Shown here piece by piece: positions 1-11,351 of a DNA stretch of 64,000 nt; within the stretch, counting starts at the first letter, position 1; each line of letters starts with the position of its first letter. The notes beneath the pieces were generated by a model. The model had not been told where the DNA came from. It made no database searches and worked only from the letters and a program-made list of their open reading frames with translations. Source of the stretch: Lepas anatifera (taxonomy: Eukaryota > Arthropoda > Thecostraca > Lepadidae). The stretch covers positions 1 to 64,000 of the forward strand of contig JAOTON010001493.1 of the NCBI GenBank assembly GCA_034440635.1, in the 5' to 3' direction. The position numbers and the translations under genes are program-made.

Positions 1-862
1 ACATTCTCGGCTCACGTATCCCATGTAGTAAAACAAGCCAACAGGGCTCTAGGTCTCCTAATCCGATCTTTCCAAAATGCCTCAAAAACTGCAAAAATTG
101 AAAAAAGTCTTTACTTACAGCATATTATGCCAATGTACGCTCTCATCTGGAGTACTGCAGCGTGATCTGGGCAGGCGCGGCCAAATCTCATGGCGTGCGG
201 GTTGATCGAGTGCAGCATAAGTTCCTTCTATGGCTAAATCATCACACAATCAGACCATGCTTATCATTGTCCTATGACGCTCTCATGCATCATTTTGGCG
301 TAACATCTCTTGAATCTCGAAGAATTCAACACGATCTGCTTTTATAAAAAGTATTTATTGTGGAAAAATAGATTCTGAAATTCTGTTAAGTAAATTTCCT
401 TTACACGTGCCATCTCGATCAACTCGCACGCGTCATCTTTTGCGGAGCGGCGCGGGCGTGTGAACACTGTGGGCCAGGGGCTTTTGTGTCGGATCCCGCG
501 GGCAATGAATGCCTTCTTATCATGTTCCGGTTCCGACCTATTTTTAGAATCTTTTAGCAGTTTTAAAGTCAATGTTTTAAAATACATACGTTCACCCCGT
601 GTACTTGCTGCGAGCTAACGCTCTCGCCGCAGCAGGTAATTTTTAGACCATGTATTTTCTCTAAGCTTTCAATTCATGTTTTACCAGTATCATTTATCCT
701 CGGGGAGGAACATCCTAGCCTAGGGTAATTCATTGTAGTGTTCTCATGTGTGATGCGTGTCTTTTACTTGTAGCATATTGTTTATTTTTAGGCTCTGACT
801 TCGCCTGTAAATGGATAGACATCTGTTGGCGATATAAATAAATAAATAAATAAATAAATAAA
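1..862 (+). mobile_element. LINE 3' end (CR1/Jockey-like), 5' cut by window edge
   Basis: This is the C-terminal part of a non-LTR retrotransposon reverse-transcriptase ORF, followed by its 3' UTR and tail. Positions 162-347 encode a peptide with the motifs VIWAGAAKSH, RVQHKFL and RIQHDLL. The same motifs occur in the better preserved minus-strand LINE at 50.2-51.65 kb. After a frame break the homology continues to about 600 (HVPSRSTR, CRIPRAMNAFL in that frame). The copy ends in a tandem TAAA microsatellite (about 837-862) just after the sequence CTGTTGGCGATA, a typical 3' tail of this LINE type. Frames are broken, so the copy is dead. The family assignment (CR1/Jockey group) is an inference from motif wording. 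Confidence 0.8.
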
Positions 863-865
863 TCT

Positions 866-1128
866 CAGGCCAGGTCACCAGTGAAAGTCAAGTGGCCACA
901 CATTCAAAAGTGTTTAAGGCGGCATAAGCGTTTAAGCTGGCGAAGGGCGAATCTATGAACTGAAACTTACACCACATAATGAGCCTACCGAGTACTACAA
1001 AATATGTCCGGGGATTTTCATATCGGTGACCTAGGGTCCGGTAGGGAACATGACCTCTTCATGGAAATGCATGGGAAAAACGGAAATTGGCAAACAATTG
1101 CTCTATTTCTGTACCACTTGCAATAACT
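866..1128 (-). mobile_element. Family D/C-like TTAA element, left part (split by insertion)
   Basis: The sequence from the GGTCACCAGT box to the ATTGCTCTATTTCTG box is collinear with 6240-6380 and with the internal part of family C (for example 20500-20700). It stops matching near 1128 and resumes near 5015, so the element appears split by a 3.9-kb insertion. The outer edge next to the LINE tail is not clear. Confidence 0.5.
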
Positions 1129-1837
1129 CATGAGCAAAACTCATGCTCAAGTCGACTCAACTCCGACTCAAGGCCAAATTCATCCCACTCAACTCTGACT
1201 CAACTCACGACTCAACTCAGCTCAAACTTCGAATTGTTTCAAAATAAAATGAATAAATGATGAATATATAGACAGTATTAAAAATTAAGAAATAAATCAA
1301 CAAACCAGCAAAAAACAAGCTATTCAGAAAGTCGGACACGAAACGGAAGATCAATAGAAGCAAAAATAATTAATTGTCATTCAAACATTGGTTAACAATT
1401 AGCCAGCAACCATGAATAACTTTAATTCTTCCAGACTGCCACTGCCCAAAAAGCTACCACATGCTGCAATTATTTTTAAAAGGAGCATTACATACTAAAC
1501 TAGGTAAATGGAATGGAAAGGAACCTAAAAGGGCTAAGTTTACACCAACACAAGCAAAAATTGAGCCTCCATACTGTCAAAAAAGGTCCAAGCTAAAAAG
1601 CATGATATAAACTGTATTTGTAAGGATGGTATAGGTATTGCTGTTTTCTGTAGAAGAACGATGCTAGGTAATTCTTATAGATGAAACATTACTGTGCCAT
1701 TAGTTTAATCAAAATTTAAGCAATAATTACTAGAGTACCTAGTTGCTAATTTTGAGAACTACAGCAAAACCTAAGAAAAATTACACCATATATGACGGAG
1801 GACAATAGAAATGGAAATTCTATCAACGTGTTGGATT

Positions 1838-2295
1838 TTAAAGGGAAGGCGGCACCTTTATAACGTGATTTTAACTGAGATAGCCAAGTTGTAAAGCAAG
1901 TCGGAAAACCCGTTACTCCATATATCATTTGTTTTGGAACTCGAGATTTCCGTGAGAAAAAGCTAAAATCTACCAGCAACGTACCCCTCTTGTACCCCTA
2001 GCAGCAGGCCACAGTTGTCATGGCTGTTGGTGTGACGACATGTGCTGACGTCACGATGAGCAACAGCCAATTGAAGCCCTTGAAGCGTTTCAAGTATGGT
2101 AGTGGCTGCCAGATCATGACATCATCCACAGGCTGATATTTAATTATTTTCCTAGAGGAGTATTTTGAAAATCAAGATATTGAACTTATTTTAAATTTTT
2201 CAGAGAAATCATGAGTGGTTCCATTATTTTCGGCTAAAAGTACGCCTAATTACACTAAATTCTAGGATTAGACCAAGGAATCACATTCCATTTAA
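1838..2295 (+). mobile_element. Family B TTAA MITE, about 458 bp
   Basis: It begins TTAA then AGGGAA..GGCACCTTT and ends with a degenerate inverted copy (ACATTCCATTTAA). Five copies in the window share ends of the form TTAAAGGGAATGTGGCACCT. It contains the CRE-like palindrome TGACGTCA. No coding capacity. The TTAA ends suggest a piggyBac-like origin (inference). Confidence 0.75.
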
Positions 2296-3323
2296 CCCAC
2301 GCCCCACCGGGGGTCCGGCGCCACCCTTCACCCCACCGGGGGCCATCGATGGCCCCCCTCTAAATCCAAAAAATATGGGCGTTAGCGCAAATCTGCAAAG
2401 TGCATTAGAAAGCTCGCATGAATTCAGTAGGAAATTACTTGCATGTTTTAGCGCTCAGGTCAATAGTTTGACCTCCAGAGGTCAAATTAGGTCAAGATCG
2501 GCTATTTTCACTCAAATATGCAATGCTTAAGCAAACTAGGCATACCTCTTATGCCATTAGAGCTATTGGGATGTGGTAAAGTACATTGGATAGGAAAATG
2601 CCAGACCTTTTTCCGCTATGTGGATTGTAATTACCTCCCGCCAGTGGTTTGACCTCCAGAGGTCACCTCGTGACCTAATATGACCTGAGGTCACAAAAGG
2701 TCAGAAAGTAACCTTGCCGTATATCAAACGAAAGCCAGTGATGAGAAATACACGACGGTGTTTATTTCAGCGTTCTAGCTTATATAGGTCAAAAGTTATT
2801 GCCAAAATGCTGTTTTTGACCCCTGGTGACCTTGGATGACCTTGAAGAGGTCAAAGGGGAAATATGGCCTCTGGGATCCGTGAAAGGGTGTCCAAGAACG
2901 CTGTTCTGAGCACGCTGAGCACTTTCAATCATTTTTGTGACTTTTAGATCATAAGACAACTTTTCCCCATGCTTTTTCAATGGGAGAGGTCACCTCGTGA
3001 AGTGACCTCAGATCACGAAATCGACAAATCCCTGATATACACCTTATAGACCCTGGAAGGGTCATAAAGTGTAGAAAGTTTCAAATCGATCGACTTCGAA
3101 ATGTAGCTCTTACAGAGCTCTAAAGTTGAAGTGAGGTGACCTTGGTTGACCTCGCCTTGGGACCTGACCTTGGGTGACCCGGGGTGAAAAATTTCAGGGA
3201 TGGTGGGGAAATAATGCAGTGAGAGGTAGAGCCCCCAACCGCGGTGCTGCGCCCAGTCGTTTTTCTGCTATCTTGGAAAAAACCTTAGGGGGCCATCGAT
3301 GGCCCCGGTGGGGCGAGGGTTAA
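2292..3323 (+). mobile_element. Family A TTAA MITE, about 1.03 kb
   Basis: Ends are TTAACCC-CGCCCCACCGGGG at the left and CCCCGGTGGGGCGAGGGTTAA-type (its inverted copy) at the right, i.e. terminal inverted repeats starting CCC on a TTAA, as in piggyBac elements. The interior is packed with TGACCT/AGGTCA hexamers. Its left TTAA is also the right TTAA of the family B copy before it. No ORF of note, so non-autonomous. Confidence 0.85.
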
Positions 3324-4120
3324 TATATTCATATTTTAAACCCAATCCAATTTTCAGCTTCAGCACCTCCAATACAGTACATACCTATCTCCCTTCAAAA
3401 TTGGAGCACGATTGCATAGAAAATTGCCATGTATAGCTTTCCAAATAAAACACGGACGCCAAGCAAGGGTCTCTGATTAGAAAAACCAGTAACATGAAAT
3501 AATTCCTCTGATTCTTGCCACAAAGGCGTCTCAACATTTCTGTCCAATCAGGGGTATAACTTTTTTCTATGCTAATAGCAGTGTCTGCTGCTTTAATAGG
3601 CAAAATAAAAAGAGCGGCGGCAGACGGCACACTTAGGACAAAATAAGCGATATAATATGTAGGTATACAAATATTTGCATGGCTTTATGAATTATCACGT
3701 GATGTTTACATTTTTTGCCTTGAGGCTAGTTAAGCTTGAACCTATACTCGGTTGAATTTGTTCTTCAAAGACAGCAACGGCGCACACTATTCTCAGACGA
3801 CGACCACTGGCACTGACGACAGCCAGCGACGACGACGCGTGTTGTTGGAGTGGTTGAAGAAAATAAGTAATGTTAAATATTGAAGTTGAGAAGTTTTTGA
3901 GAGATTTGAAATCTATTTTGTAGTGCGTTCCACCACTTCAAATGTTTAAGACAAGGCCAGTGATAGGAACCTGTTTAATTTTTCGAGTATGTGTAATATT
4001 TGTGCTTAGGGATTTCTTCAGACCAGATCGGCCTTTGAAATAAGTAATTGAACCATATAATGATTGATGTATTGAACGAAATTGAAACTTTTATTTTGAA
4101 ACGCTGGAGGGAAAATGAAC

Positions 4121-4752
4121 TTAAAGGGAATGTAGCACCTTCATAACTTGATTTTAACTGAGATAGCCAAGTTGTAAAGCAAGTCGGAAAACCCGGTACT
4201 CTATAATCATTTGTCTTGGAACTCGATATTTTTGTAAACAAAGCTAAAACCTACCCGAAATCTACCTCTCATGTACCTCTTGCCAGGCGGCCATTGTTGT
4301 GAGCTGCTGGTGTGACGACATATGCTGACGTCACGATGAGCATCAGCCAATCCAAGGGCTTTAGCGACGCACCAACTGCCAGGGTCATACGGCGTCGCCA
4401 ACTCTCACCCTGTTGAAAGGGATTTTGGGGATCAGATCAAATTACTCAGAGGCTACGCCGGGGATTGAACCCGGGACCGGTGGATTAGAAGTCAAGGGTG
4501 CTATCCACTAAACCACCTCATACCCAATCGAAGCCCTTGACGCGTTTCGAGTATGGTAATGCTTGCCAGATCATGCCATCATCCACAGGCAGATATCTAT
4601 TTCTTTTCCTAAAGGAGTATTTTAAAAATCAGAATATTGAGCTTATTGTACATTTTTCAGAGAAATCATGAGTGGTTTCATTATTTGCGGCAAAAAGTAC
4701 GCCTAATTACACTAAATTCCAGGATTTGACCAAGGTGCCACATTCCCTTTAA
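4121..4752 (+). mobile_element. Family B TTAA MITE interrupted by a SINE
   Basis: Starts TTAAAGGGAATGTAGCACC and ends ACATTCCCTTTAA. Collinear with 1838-2295 except for the extra 4357-4532 block, which is a SINE plus its target duplication. Confidence 0.8.
4357..4522 (-). mobile_element. tRNA-derived SINE, full length about 166 bp
   Basis: Read on the minus strand it has a box A (TGGTTTAGTGG), an anticodon-arm-like ACTTCTAAT and a box B (GGTTCAATCCC), as in a tRNA-Arg(TCT)-like head. The acceptor stem does not pair, so it is not a tRNA gene. The body ends with GCCCTGGCAGTTGGTGCG-like sequence (degenerate) that recurs at 7912-7976. It is flanked by CCAATCCAAG (4347-4356) and CCAATCGAAG (4523-4532), a target duplication with one mismatch inside a family B element. 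Confidence 0.8.
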
Positions 4753-5014
4753 AGGAGGTTAAAGGAGGTTTGCAAAAGGTAGGCAAATTCAAACACTTTT
4801 ACTTTATATCATGTTTACCTGTTGAGCCAACTTTTTTCGTTAACTCATTTGACTCACTGTCTTCACAACTCAACTCAACTCATTGACGTGTTGTGAACCG
4901 ACTCAACTAACTCACTTGCCTGATTTTTTTACTCAACTCAACTCAACTCAGAGTCGAATGAGTCGGAATTTGAGTTAAACTCAGACTCTGACTCATGAGT
5001 GAGTCACACAACTC

Positions 5015-5585
5015 TGATCGTAGGCCCCTTTATAGGTTTATGTTGAAATCTTGGACCTGTGACTTCTGAGGGGTAATCTAGGACTACTTAAGCAGGTTTG
5101 GAGACTTGAGTCACTAACTTAGCAGGGAATGATCATAAAGCTTTTATTTCGATACAATTTCATTTTTATTGATATTGCGAATCGATTGATATTCATATTG
5201 ATTATGCCAGGTTAGATGGGGCCTTGGCCTGACCATAGGTCACGCCATTTTTATGTTTTGACCTAGTATACTCACAGTATACATAATTCAATTTGTCTTG
5301 AGAGGAAGCGAATGGTGACTGAGGAAATGATTCGATTTCAACTCTGTCAATCGCTGGAGCCCAGAAACGTTTCTCCAACATGCCACCTTCTTTGAACTGT
5401 CATGACCTTAATATTGACCTGAGCCAAAAAGCGATCGATGTATTTTCTTCATGCATTTTTATGGGCTATCCAACAGCGTTCGCTTTTTTTGCTATCCCAC
5501 ATAGGAGCCAAGTTCGAGGGGAGGGGGTGTTTGAAACACCCCACCAGGGCGAAGGTGGCTTGGTGGCCGACGGGGGCGGGTGTTA
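5015..5585 (+). mobile_element. Family D TTAA element, right part
   Basis: Continues the split copy from 866-1128. It ends with CACCAGGGCGAAGGTGGC and GGCGGGTGTTAA (TTAA at 5582-5585). Similar ends occur at about 6640-6735, in inverse at 23641-23800, and degenerate at 34560-34660. Confidence 0.6.
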
Positions 5586-6239
5586 AAAAGCCATCTTCAG
5601 TAAAAAAATACTAGACGGCATATCGACGCACATTTGACACTATACGGACATGGTCGAAAGGAGCCTATATTTTGAATGTCTAAACCCGCGTGATCTTGCT
5701 CCTGAACACTCCCTAAATCTCAGCTTCTATGCAGGATAGCGGAAAAACGTGAATGGTGGCATAACGCCCATTTGAATTGATAAAAACTACACCTGTCACT
5801 TTTCAGCTCAGGACAATTTTGAGGTCCTAATTGTAAGGGAAAACACTCTGACAGGCCAAATAATATTTTTGGGCTTTTAACATCTGACTGGGTTGAGACA
5901 GAGTAAATTTTTGGCAGTCATTCAACTCCTCTCATTACGGAAAATCTAATACTGTACGAAATGAGCAGACTGGGCCAAAAAGTAAAAATGGCTTAACAGG
6001 TCATTTTCTAACCTTACCAATTAAATACATATACCTATCAGCTCGCAATAATAATCTATACGTAATAATATCAAAATAAAAGCTCGATTCCCATTTGCAG
6101 CAAAATTATTGAACCCAGTCTGAAAACCTGCTTAAGCAATCCCAGATCACCTATGATATGTTACAATTCCAAACATGCAACCTGACTCAGGAGAGAAGCC
6201 TAAGATATTACGACTTTGAGAATAATAATTCTTGTTCCG

Positions 6240-6735
6240 TAGCCAGAATATATACAAAATGTACTCCGGTATTTTTCATATCGATGACCTAGGATCAGGT
6301 ACGGATCATGACCTCTCCATTAGAAATGCATGGGGGAGAACGGAAATTGGCCAAAACATTGCGCTATTTCTGTAAACACCACCGCTTGGAATACCCTTTT
6401 ATTCCCCAAATCATGGTATCCCGGGCCCCTTTGTAGGTTCATGCTGTAAGTTTGGGCGCGTGATCCCTGAGATGTCATCTGAAGCTACTTAAGCAGGTTT
6501 TCAGACTTGGTCAGGCGCTAGAGCCAAAAAACTCTACAATAACATGCCACCTTCTTTGACCTGTCATGACCTTCGTAATGACCTCAGGAAAAAAGTGGCT
6601 GATATAGTCCCTTTATTAATTTTTATGGGTTCTCCACCAGCGTTCACGTTATTCGTCATTCCGCACAGAAGCCGAGTTCGAGAGGGGTGTCGTTGAAGCC
6701 CCCACCAGGGCGAAGGTGGCTCGGAGGCCCTGGTG
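6240..6735 (+). mobile_element. Family D element, second copy (eroded ends)
   Basis: Collinear with the split copy 866-1128 plus 5015-5585. Shared blocks include ACTTAAGCAGGTTT, TTTGACCTGTCATGACC and CACCAGGGCGAAGGTGGC. The terminal TTAA has been lost. Positions 5586-6239 between the two copies hold a further AT-rich stretch with a similar composition and no gene. Confidence 0.55.
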
Positions 6736-7360
6736 TATGATTTTGGCCATAGGCGGTTCCTGCAGCTCAAAATGGGGGTTTACAATGTTATCCATCCGAA
6801 CTCTTCAACTCTTCCAAAGTAAATAGATTGCGTACATAATGTTCGGGAGGGTAAACATAACCATGCATTGATCCCATATCTGTATTATATGATCATAGGA
6901 AGCCATAGGCGTGCTCAGGTACCGTAATTAGGGGGGGTTCACTCGCACTCAAGTTCATTTTCGTGTTGTGTGTGCATTGAATGGGACAAAGCATTGTAAC
7001 TATGCATTTTTCTAACACCAAATTAGATTTGGGATGATAGGTGTATTTTCATATATTTTTGGCCATATGCAGTTCCAGGAGCCAAAATAGGGGGTCTAAA
7101 AATGTTATCCATTCGAATTCCTGCAAAGTGAATAAATTGTCTACAGAATGGACGGGAGGGATAAAAATAAGGATGGATTGATCTCATCTGTGTATTATAT
7201 GAGAATAGGATATCATAGGCGTGCTCAGGCCCCGTAATTAGGGGGTTCGATAACTTTCAAGGGTATCTTAGTGTCGTGTTTGCATTGAATGGGACAAAGC
7301 ATCGTAGATATGCATTCAGTTCTAACACCAAATGGACACAATTCATCCATAGGCGGATCC
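6735..7360. repeat. Tandem duplication, two diverged units of about 316 bp
   Basis: GGCCATAGGCGGTTCC at 6745 recurs as GGCCATATGCAGTTCC at 7061, and the following 300 bp stay collinear: TTATCCAT, TGTATTATATGA, CATAGGCGTGCTCAGG, CCGTAATTAGGGGG, GAATGGGACAAAGCAT. It is followed at about 7350 by CATAGGCGGATCCAG, a hAT-MITE-like terminus. Confidence 0.75.
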
Positions 7361-7911
7361 AGAAGTATTCCCCGGGTCGGGCATGGGTGGATAAAGGCAG
7401 GTAACTTGAAAAGTACCAATACCTGAAAGGTGGGGTAGTTTGTGTCTTACCCCGCTATTTCGGCTTCTTGAAGCCGCCTCTCGCATATTTTTTTACATTT
7501 GAGCACTTTTCTTGACATCAGAAATATTACACTGTACCTGGCGTGTGCATTTCTGCAAAAAAGAAATGAACAAATTCATATAATTCCTGCCGAACTTCTG
7601 AACCTAGAACTGCCCTTGAATTTTGAATTTCGCCTAAATTTGAAGTAGGACTATTTCCAAAACATTCCCTGTCAATCCACACTACATAGTTTTGTGAAAA
7701 TCAAGTCTAAGAGATAAGAGTTACGGAAAATCTAAAGAAGGCAGAAGTTTTGTATGTTTTGCACCCCTACCCTCAATTTTCAAAATTTAGAAATTTCCTT
7801 TTTCAAAATTGATTTTATTTACCACACGAGGAATGGCGACGCGGAAGCTGAGACGAGTGAAAGGACTTCTAAGTTGTTGGTCTACAAGTGTCTCCTCCGG
7901 CGTTGCAGTGG

Positions 7912-7976
7912 TTAGTTAGTTAGTTATTTGGGCTTAAGGGGCGCACCAGCCTGGCAAGGCCATATAGCGCCCAATA
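7912..7976 (-). mobile_element. 5'-truncated SINE with perfect 13-bp target duplication
   Basis: GGCGTTGCAGTGG occurs at 7899-7911 and again at 7977-7989. On the minus strand the insert ends with repeated AACT units (the plus strand reads TTAGTTAGTTAG). Its body (GCCTTGCCAGGCTGGTGCGC) is the relative of the 3' body of the SINE at 4357-4522. Confidence 0.85.
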
Positions 7977-8083
7977 GGCGTTGCAGTGGACTGCACGGTA
8001 AACAAAAGCTGCAAGTCACTAATGTTGAGTATAACGCAAGATTTCGAGCAGCTGTGTAGCACAATTCATGAAAAACCTACTGG

Positions 8084-8234
8084 TTGGACAATTCTGTGTG
8101 GTCGGTTGGTATATCTGGGTGGTTGATCGGTATATCTAAATGGCTGATCCGTACATCTAAATGGCTGATCCATATATCTAAATGGCTGAACCGTATATCT
8201 GAATGGTTGATCCGTATATCTGAATGTTTGATCC

Positions 8235-8270
<36 letters not shown>

Positions 8271-8286
8271 CTGTATATATATATAA

Positions 8287-8326
<40 letters not shown>

Positions 8327-8660
8327 TTGAGCCGTATATCTATATGGCTGATCCGCATATCTGAATGGTTGATCCGTATATATGAATGGTTGATCGGTAT
8401 ATCTATATGGTTGATCCGTATATCTATATGGCTGATCCGTATATCTGAATGCTTGATCGTTATATGTATATGGTTTATCCGTATATCTGAGTGGTTGATT
8501 GGTATATCTGAGTGGTTGATGGGTAATATCTATATGGTTGATCTATATATCTGGATGGTTGATCGGTATATCTATATGGTTGATCGGTACATCTGAATAG
8601 TTGATCTGTATGTCTATATGGTTGATCTGTATATCTGAATGGTTGATTGATACCTCATAT
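8084..8660. repeat. 21-bp minisatellite with internal TA microsatellite
   Basis: Units of the type TGGTTGATCCGTATATCTGAA repeat about every 21 bp. The array is interrupted at 8237-8322 by TA runs separated by AACTG. Since 21 is divisible by 3, both strands are open over the array, but nothing suggests it encodes protein. Confidence 0.9.
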
Positions 8661-8963
8661 CTAGACCTCAGGCCCAGTGGGGCTACGCAACTGCAAGAAC
8701 AGGTCTACTTCACCACTGACAACAAGGTGCAAGCGCTGCCTGCTTGCTGCCGTTGAGGGCTGCTCACAAGTGACGTTATCTTTTAGGAGGGTTTCTTAAG
8801 CCCTCTCCCACGACGTGGTAACACCTTTGGGCGAAACCGCATGCCATGGCGTCATTTTTGGGCGGACCCCAAAGTCAGAGCGTCAACTTCGGGCGGATGT
8901 CATGGCGTTCAAGAAATCAGTGGCCCATGTCACGGCGCCAATTTCGGATGAACCCTCCCCCCA

Positions 8964-9418
8964 TTAAAGGAAATGTGGCACCTTGGTCGAATCCTGGAAT
9001 TTAGTGTAATTAGGCGTACTTTTAGCCGAAACTAATGAAACCACTCATGATTTCTCTGAAAAACGTACAATAAGCTCAATATTTTGATTTTCAAAATACT
9101 CCTCTAGGAAAATAAATAAATATCAGCCTGTGGATAAGTCATGATCTGGCAACCACTACCATACTTGAACCGCTTCAAGGGCTTCAATTGGCTGATGCTC
9201 ATCGTGACGTCAGCATATGGCGTCACACCAACAGCTATGACAACTGTGGCCTGCTGCTAGGGGTACAAGAGGGGTAGATTGCAAGTAGGTTTTAGCTTTT
9301 TCTACGGAAATCTCCAGTTCCAAGACAAATGATATATTAAGTACCGGGTTTTCCGACTTGCTTTACAACTTGGCTATCTCAGTTAAAATCACGTTAAAAG
9401 GTGCCACCTTCCCTTTAA
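8964..9418 (-). mobile_element. Family B TTAA MITE, inverted
   Basis: Reads from TTAAAGGAAATGTGGCACC to GGTGCCACCTTCCCTTTAA with TTAA on both sides. Collinear with the other family B copies in inverse. Positions 8661-8963 before it hold unclassified repeat-like DNA (several CATGGCGTCA-like boxes). Positions 9419-9930 after it show no feature. Confidence 0.8.
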
Positions 9419-9934
9419 AGGTATTCCTCTCCGCTTGCTCTGCTGTTCGCGCTGTGAAGCAGGGCCAAAGATCGAAAAGTTTTGTTCGCGTGTAGAGTTG
9501 GGTTGGAACAACACAGCCAAAGCAGCAGTCGTGTACTAAGGCTTCCATGTAGGTATTTCCAGCCTTGGCCTCGCGTTAATAACGTCACAGTAAAACATGG
9601 TGTCTCACTTTAAGACAAATGTGGAAGAAACGTAATGTATCACACATAAATCAGTATCATAAGATATATGAAACGGCATTCGTTAAAGATAGTGCATCTC
9701 TAAGAAGTTACATATAACAAACGGTCATGCTACATTTTAGAACAGGGCTCCAAGTTTGACATTGGAAGTCACTGCCGTCCTAAAGGAGAATCCATGCCTT
9801 CCAGTCTCAGTCCTAATTCTCGGCACCTCTGCCTTCCCTGATAAACCAAACACCAACTCAATAATAAAAAACTTTCCTCCCAGCTACCTCCCCCACTTCA
9901 GCGAGTGATGTCCTTACGAATAGCCCATTAACAT

Positions 9935-10145
9935 TTGCCCCGGTAGGATGTGCTTGAAACACCACCCCAGGTTTTCCGGCTGAACCCAGGGGAGCGAAGC
10001 GCCGCCCTACTTGACACACCTTATTCTTGATTAACTCTGCCAGTTTTTTCCAACATTTTAAGGTTGAGTCATTTCAGATAAAGTCACCAGTGCAGGTCAA
10101 GTTACCTCACCCCCAAAAAGGTTTAAGATAGCATAAGTTTTTTTT
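9935..10145 (-). mobile_element. Decayed family C relic
   Basis: The boxes TTTTAAGGTTGAGTCATTTCA, GTCACCAGTGCAGGTCAAGT and GTTTAAGATAGCATAAG match the first 250 bp of the inverted family C copy at 20339-21190. The terminal TTAA is lost. Confidence 0.55.
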
Positions 10146-10167
10146 ATACCATACGTACTTTTCCACA

Positions 10168-10838
10168 ATAAAAATCTGTTGTTGATCGGTAGCATGCCAA
10201 CCTATATATTTCTATAATCTACAAAACAAACACCTAGATAGAAGAACGCGTTTCAGTGGCGGATCAAAGGGGGAAATAAATACATTTGCCCCCCAACGGA
10301 AAAGTTCGGGGCAACACAATGTTTTTCCCCCAAAGTGATCGACTTCCTTTTTCCCCCGACTCCTTTTTAGTTTATAAGCAAGCTTTTGGTGCTTCAACTC
10401 TCAACTTCAAACAGAACCAGTTAAGTTCAGTGTAAATATTAGGCGGTGGTCTGGAAGTAGCATCTCGAGCCGATATTTTTCATCCCGTTACGTTTTTTTA
10501 CCTCAAATACCCAAAATTCTACCGGCAAGTGATATTATAGCGCAGCTTTCACGGCGTAACGTTTTTTTGCTTTTCGACTCTTGACTTCGGTTTGCCCCTC
10601 CCAAACCGACCGGCTAGATCCGCCCCGGACGCGTTTCTATCGCAAGATTATCATCAGATCTTATAACTATTATCTTTATCTTATCACTGATGATCATTAT
10701 CATGAACATCTTGTGATAAAAACTTCTTGCTGATAATCTTATGATAGAAATGCGTCTTCCTATTTTAGGCTTGGTTTGTATGCTATAACAATACATAGAC
10801 TGGCCTGTTAACGATCAACAACATCTTGTCATTATTAA
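10168..10838. mobile_element. Foldback element with nested MITE
   Basis: The left arm (about 10168-10253, continuing at 10637-10655 after the nested MITE) pairs with the right arm (about 10724-10838). Matching boxes include TGTTGTTGATCG, TACAAA-C, and CTATC-CAAGATTATCA in inverse. The centre is ATC/TTATC-rich. No coding capacity. Confidence 0.7.
10254..10628. mobile_element. hAT-like MITE, 375 bp, with perfect 8-bp target duplication
   Basis: Flanked by ACGCGTTT at 10246-10253 and 10629-10636. Ends are CAGTGGCGGATC and GATCCGCCCCGG, inverted copies of each other. The 8-bp duplication and CAGTGGCGGATC-type ends point to the hAT superfamily (established features of hAT elements). It sits inside one arm of the foldback element, and the other arm shows the unbroken site. 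Confidence 0.85.
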
Positions 10839-10879
10839 ACATCACTATGGCATTTGTCTCCAAATGATAACTTACTTTT

Positions 10880-11150
10880 TCAGCTAGTTACTTTTTCGTC
10901 GATTATAATTTTACGTTACATATTTTTACCGTACGTACTTTATCCGTAAGAACTGCTTCCGTTACGAAAAGAACACCTTGCCTACTGTATCCCATATGAA
11001 CTTTATCCGTACTTACTTTTTCAACTACGAACATTTTACCTTACGTTCTTTATACCGTACGAACCTTTTCCTTTACGATCATTATACCCTACGTAACTTA
11101 GCGAGACGTACTTTAGCCATTCGTACTTTTGCATACGTACTTGAACCATG
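10880..11150. repeat. Degenerate short repeat (CGTACTTT-type)
   Basis: The motif TTA(T/C)CGTACGTACTTT and variants recurs about every 20-24 bp with heavy divergence. It looks like an old minisatellite. No gene seen. Confidence 0.55.
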
Positions 11151-11351
11151 CAAACCTCTTAATTGCGTGTCTTTGTCTGTAAGCCCTGGCTCATCATGAA
11201 GAAACAACCTATCTCCTCCCTTCCTGACCTGGTGGCCGCTTGGTGAAGCTGTAGTTCCGTCTTGGCCACCAGCTGGATACACCACTGCTTCAGGTTTTCC
11301 GTCGGCAGAGTAGAGAGTCGCCTTCAAAATTCGCAGCACCGGTTTCGACTC

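Larger units (their letters stand above)
1129..5012. mobile_element. Large insertion with ACTCA-rich ends (possibly hAT-like)
   Basis: Both ends (about 1129-1215 and 4855-5012) are built of many ACTCA/GACTCA pentamers. The flanking D-family sequence is continuous when this block is removed, by comparison with 6370-6440. The right end read on the minus strand begins CAGAGTTGTGTGACTCA, which resembles hAT-type termini. I found no 8-bp target duplication and no transposase. The block itself contains family B, A and B copies and a SINE. Positions 1216-1837 and 3324-4120 inside it are AT-rich with no recognisable gene. Confidence 0.4.

Noticed and set aside
4440..4520. tRNA-Arg gene on the minus strand
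   Set aside because: Boxes A and B are good but the acceptor stem does not pair, and the sequence continues into a SINE body flanked by a target duplication.
8084..8596. 170-residue Ile/Trp-rich protein
   Set aside because: Explained by the 21-bp minisatellite and TA run.
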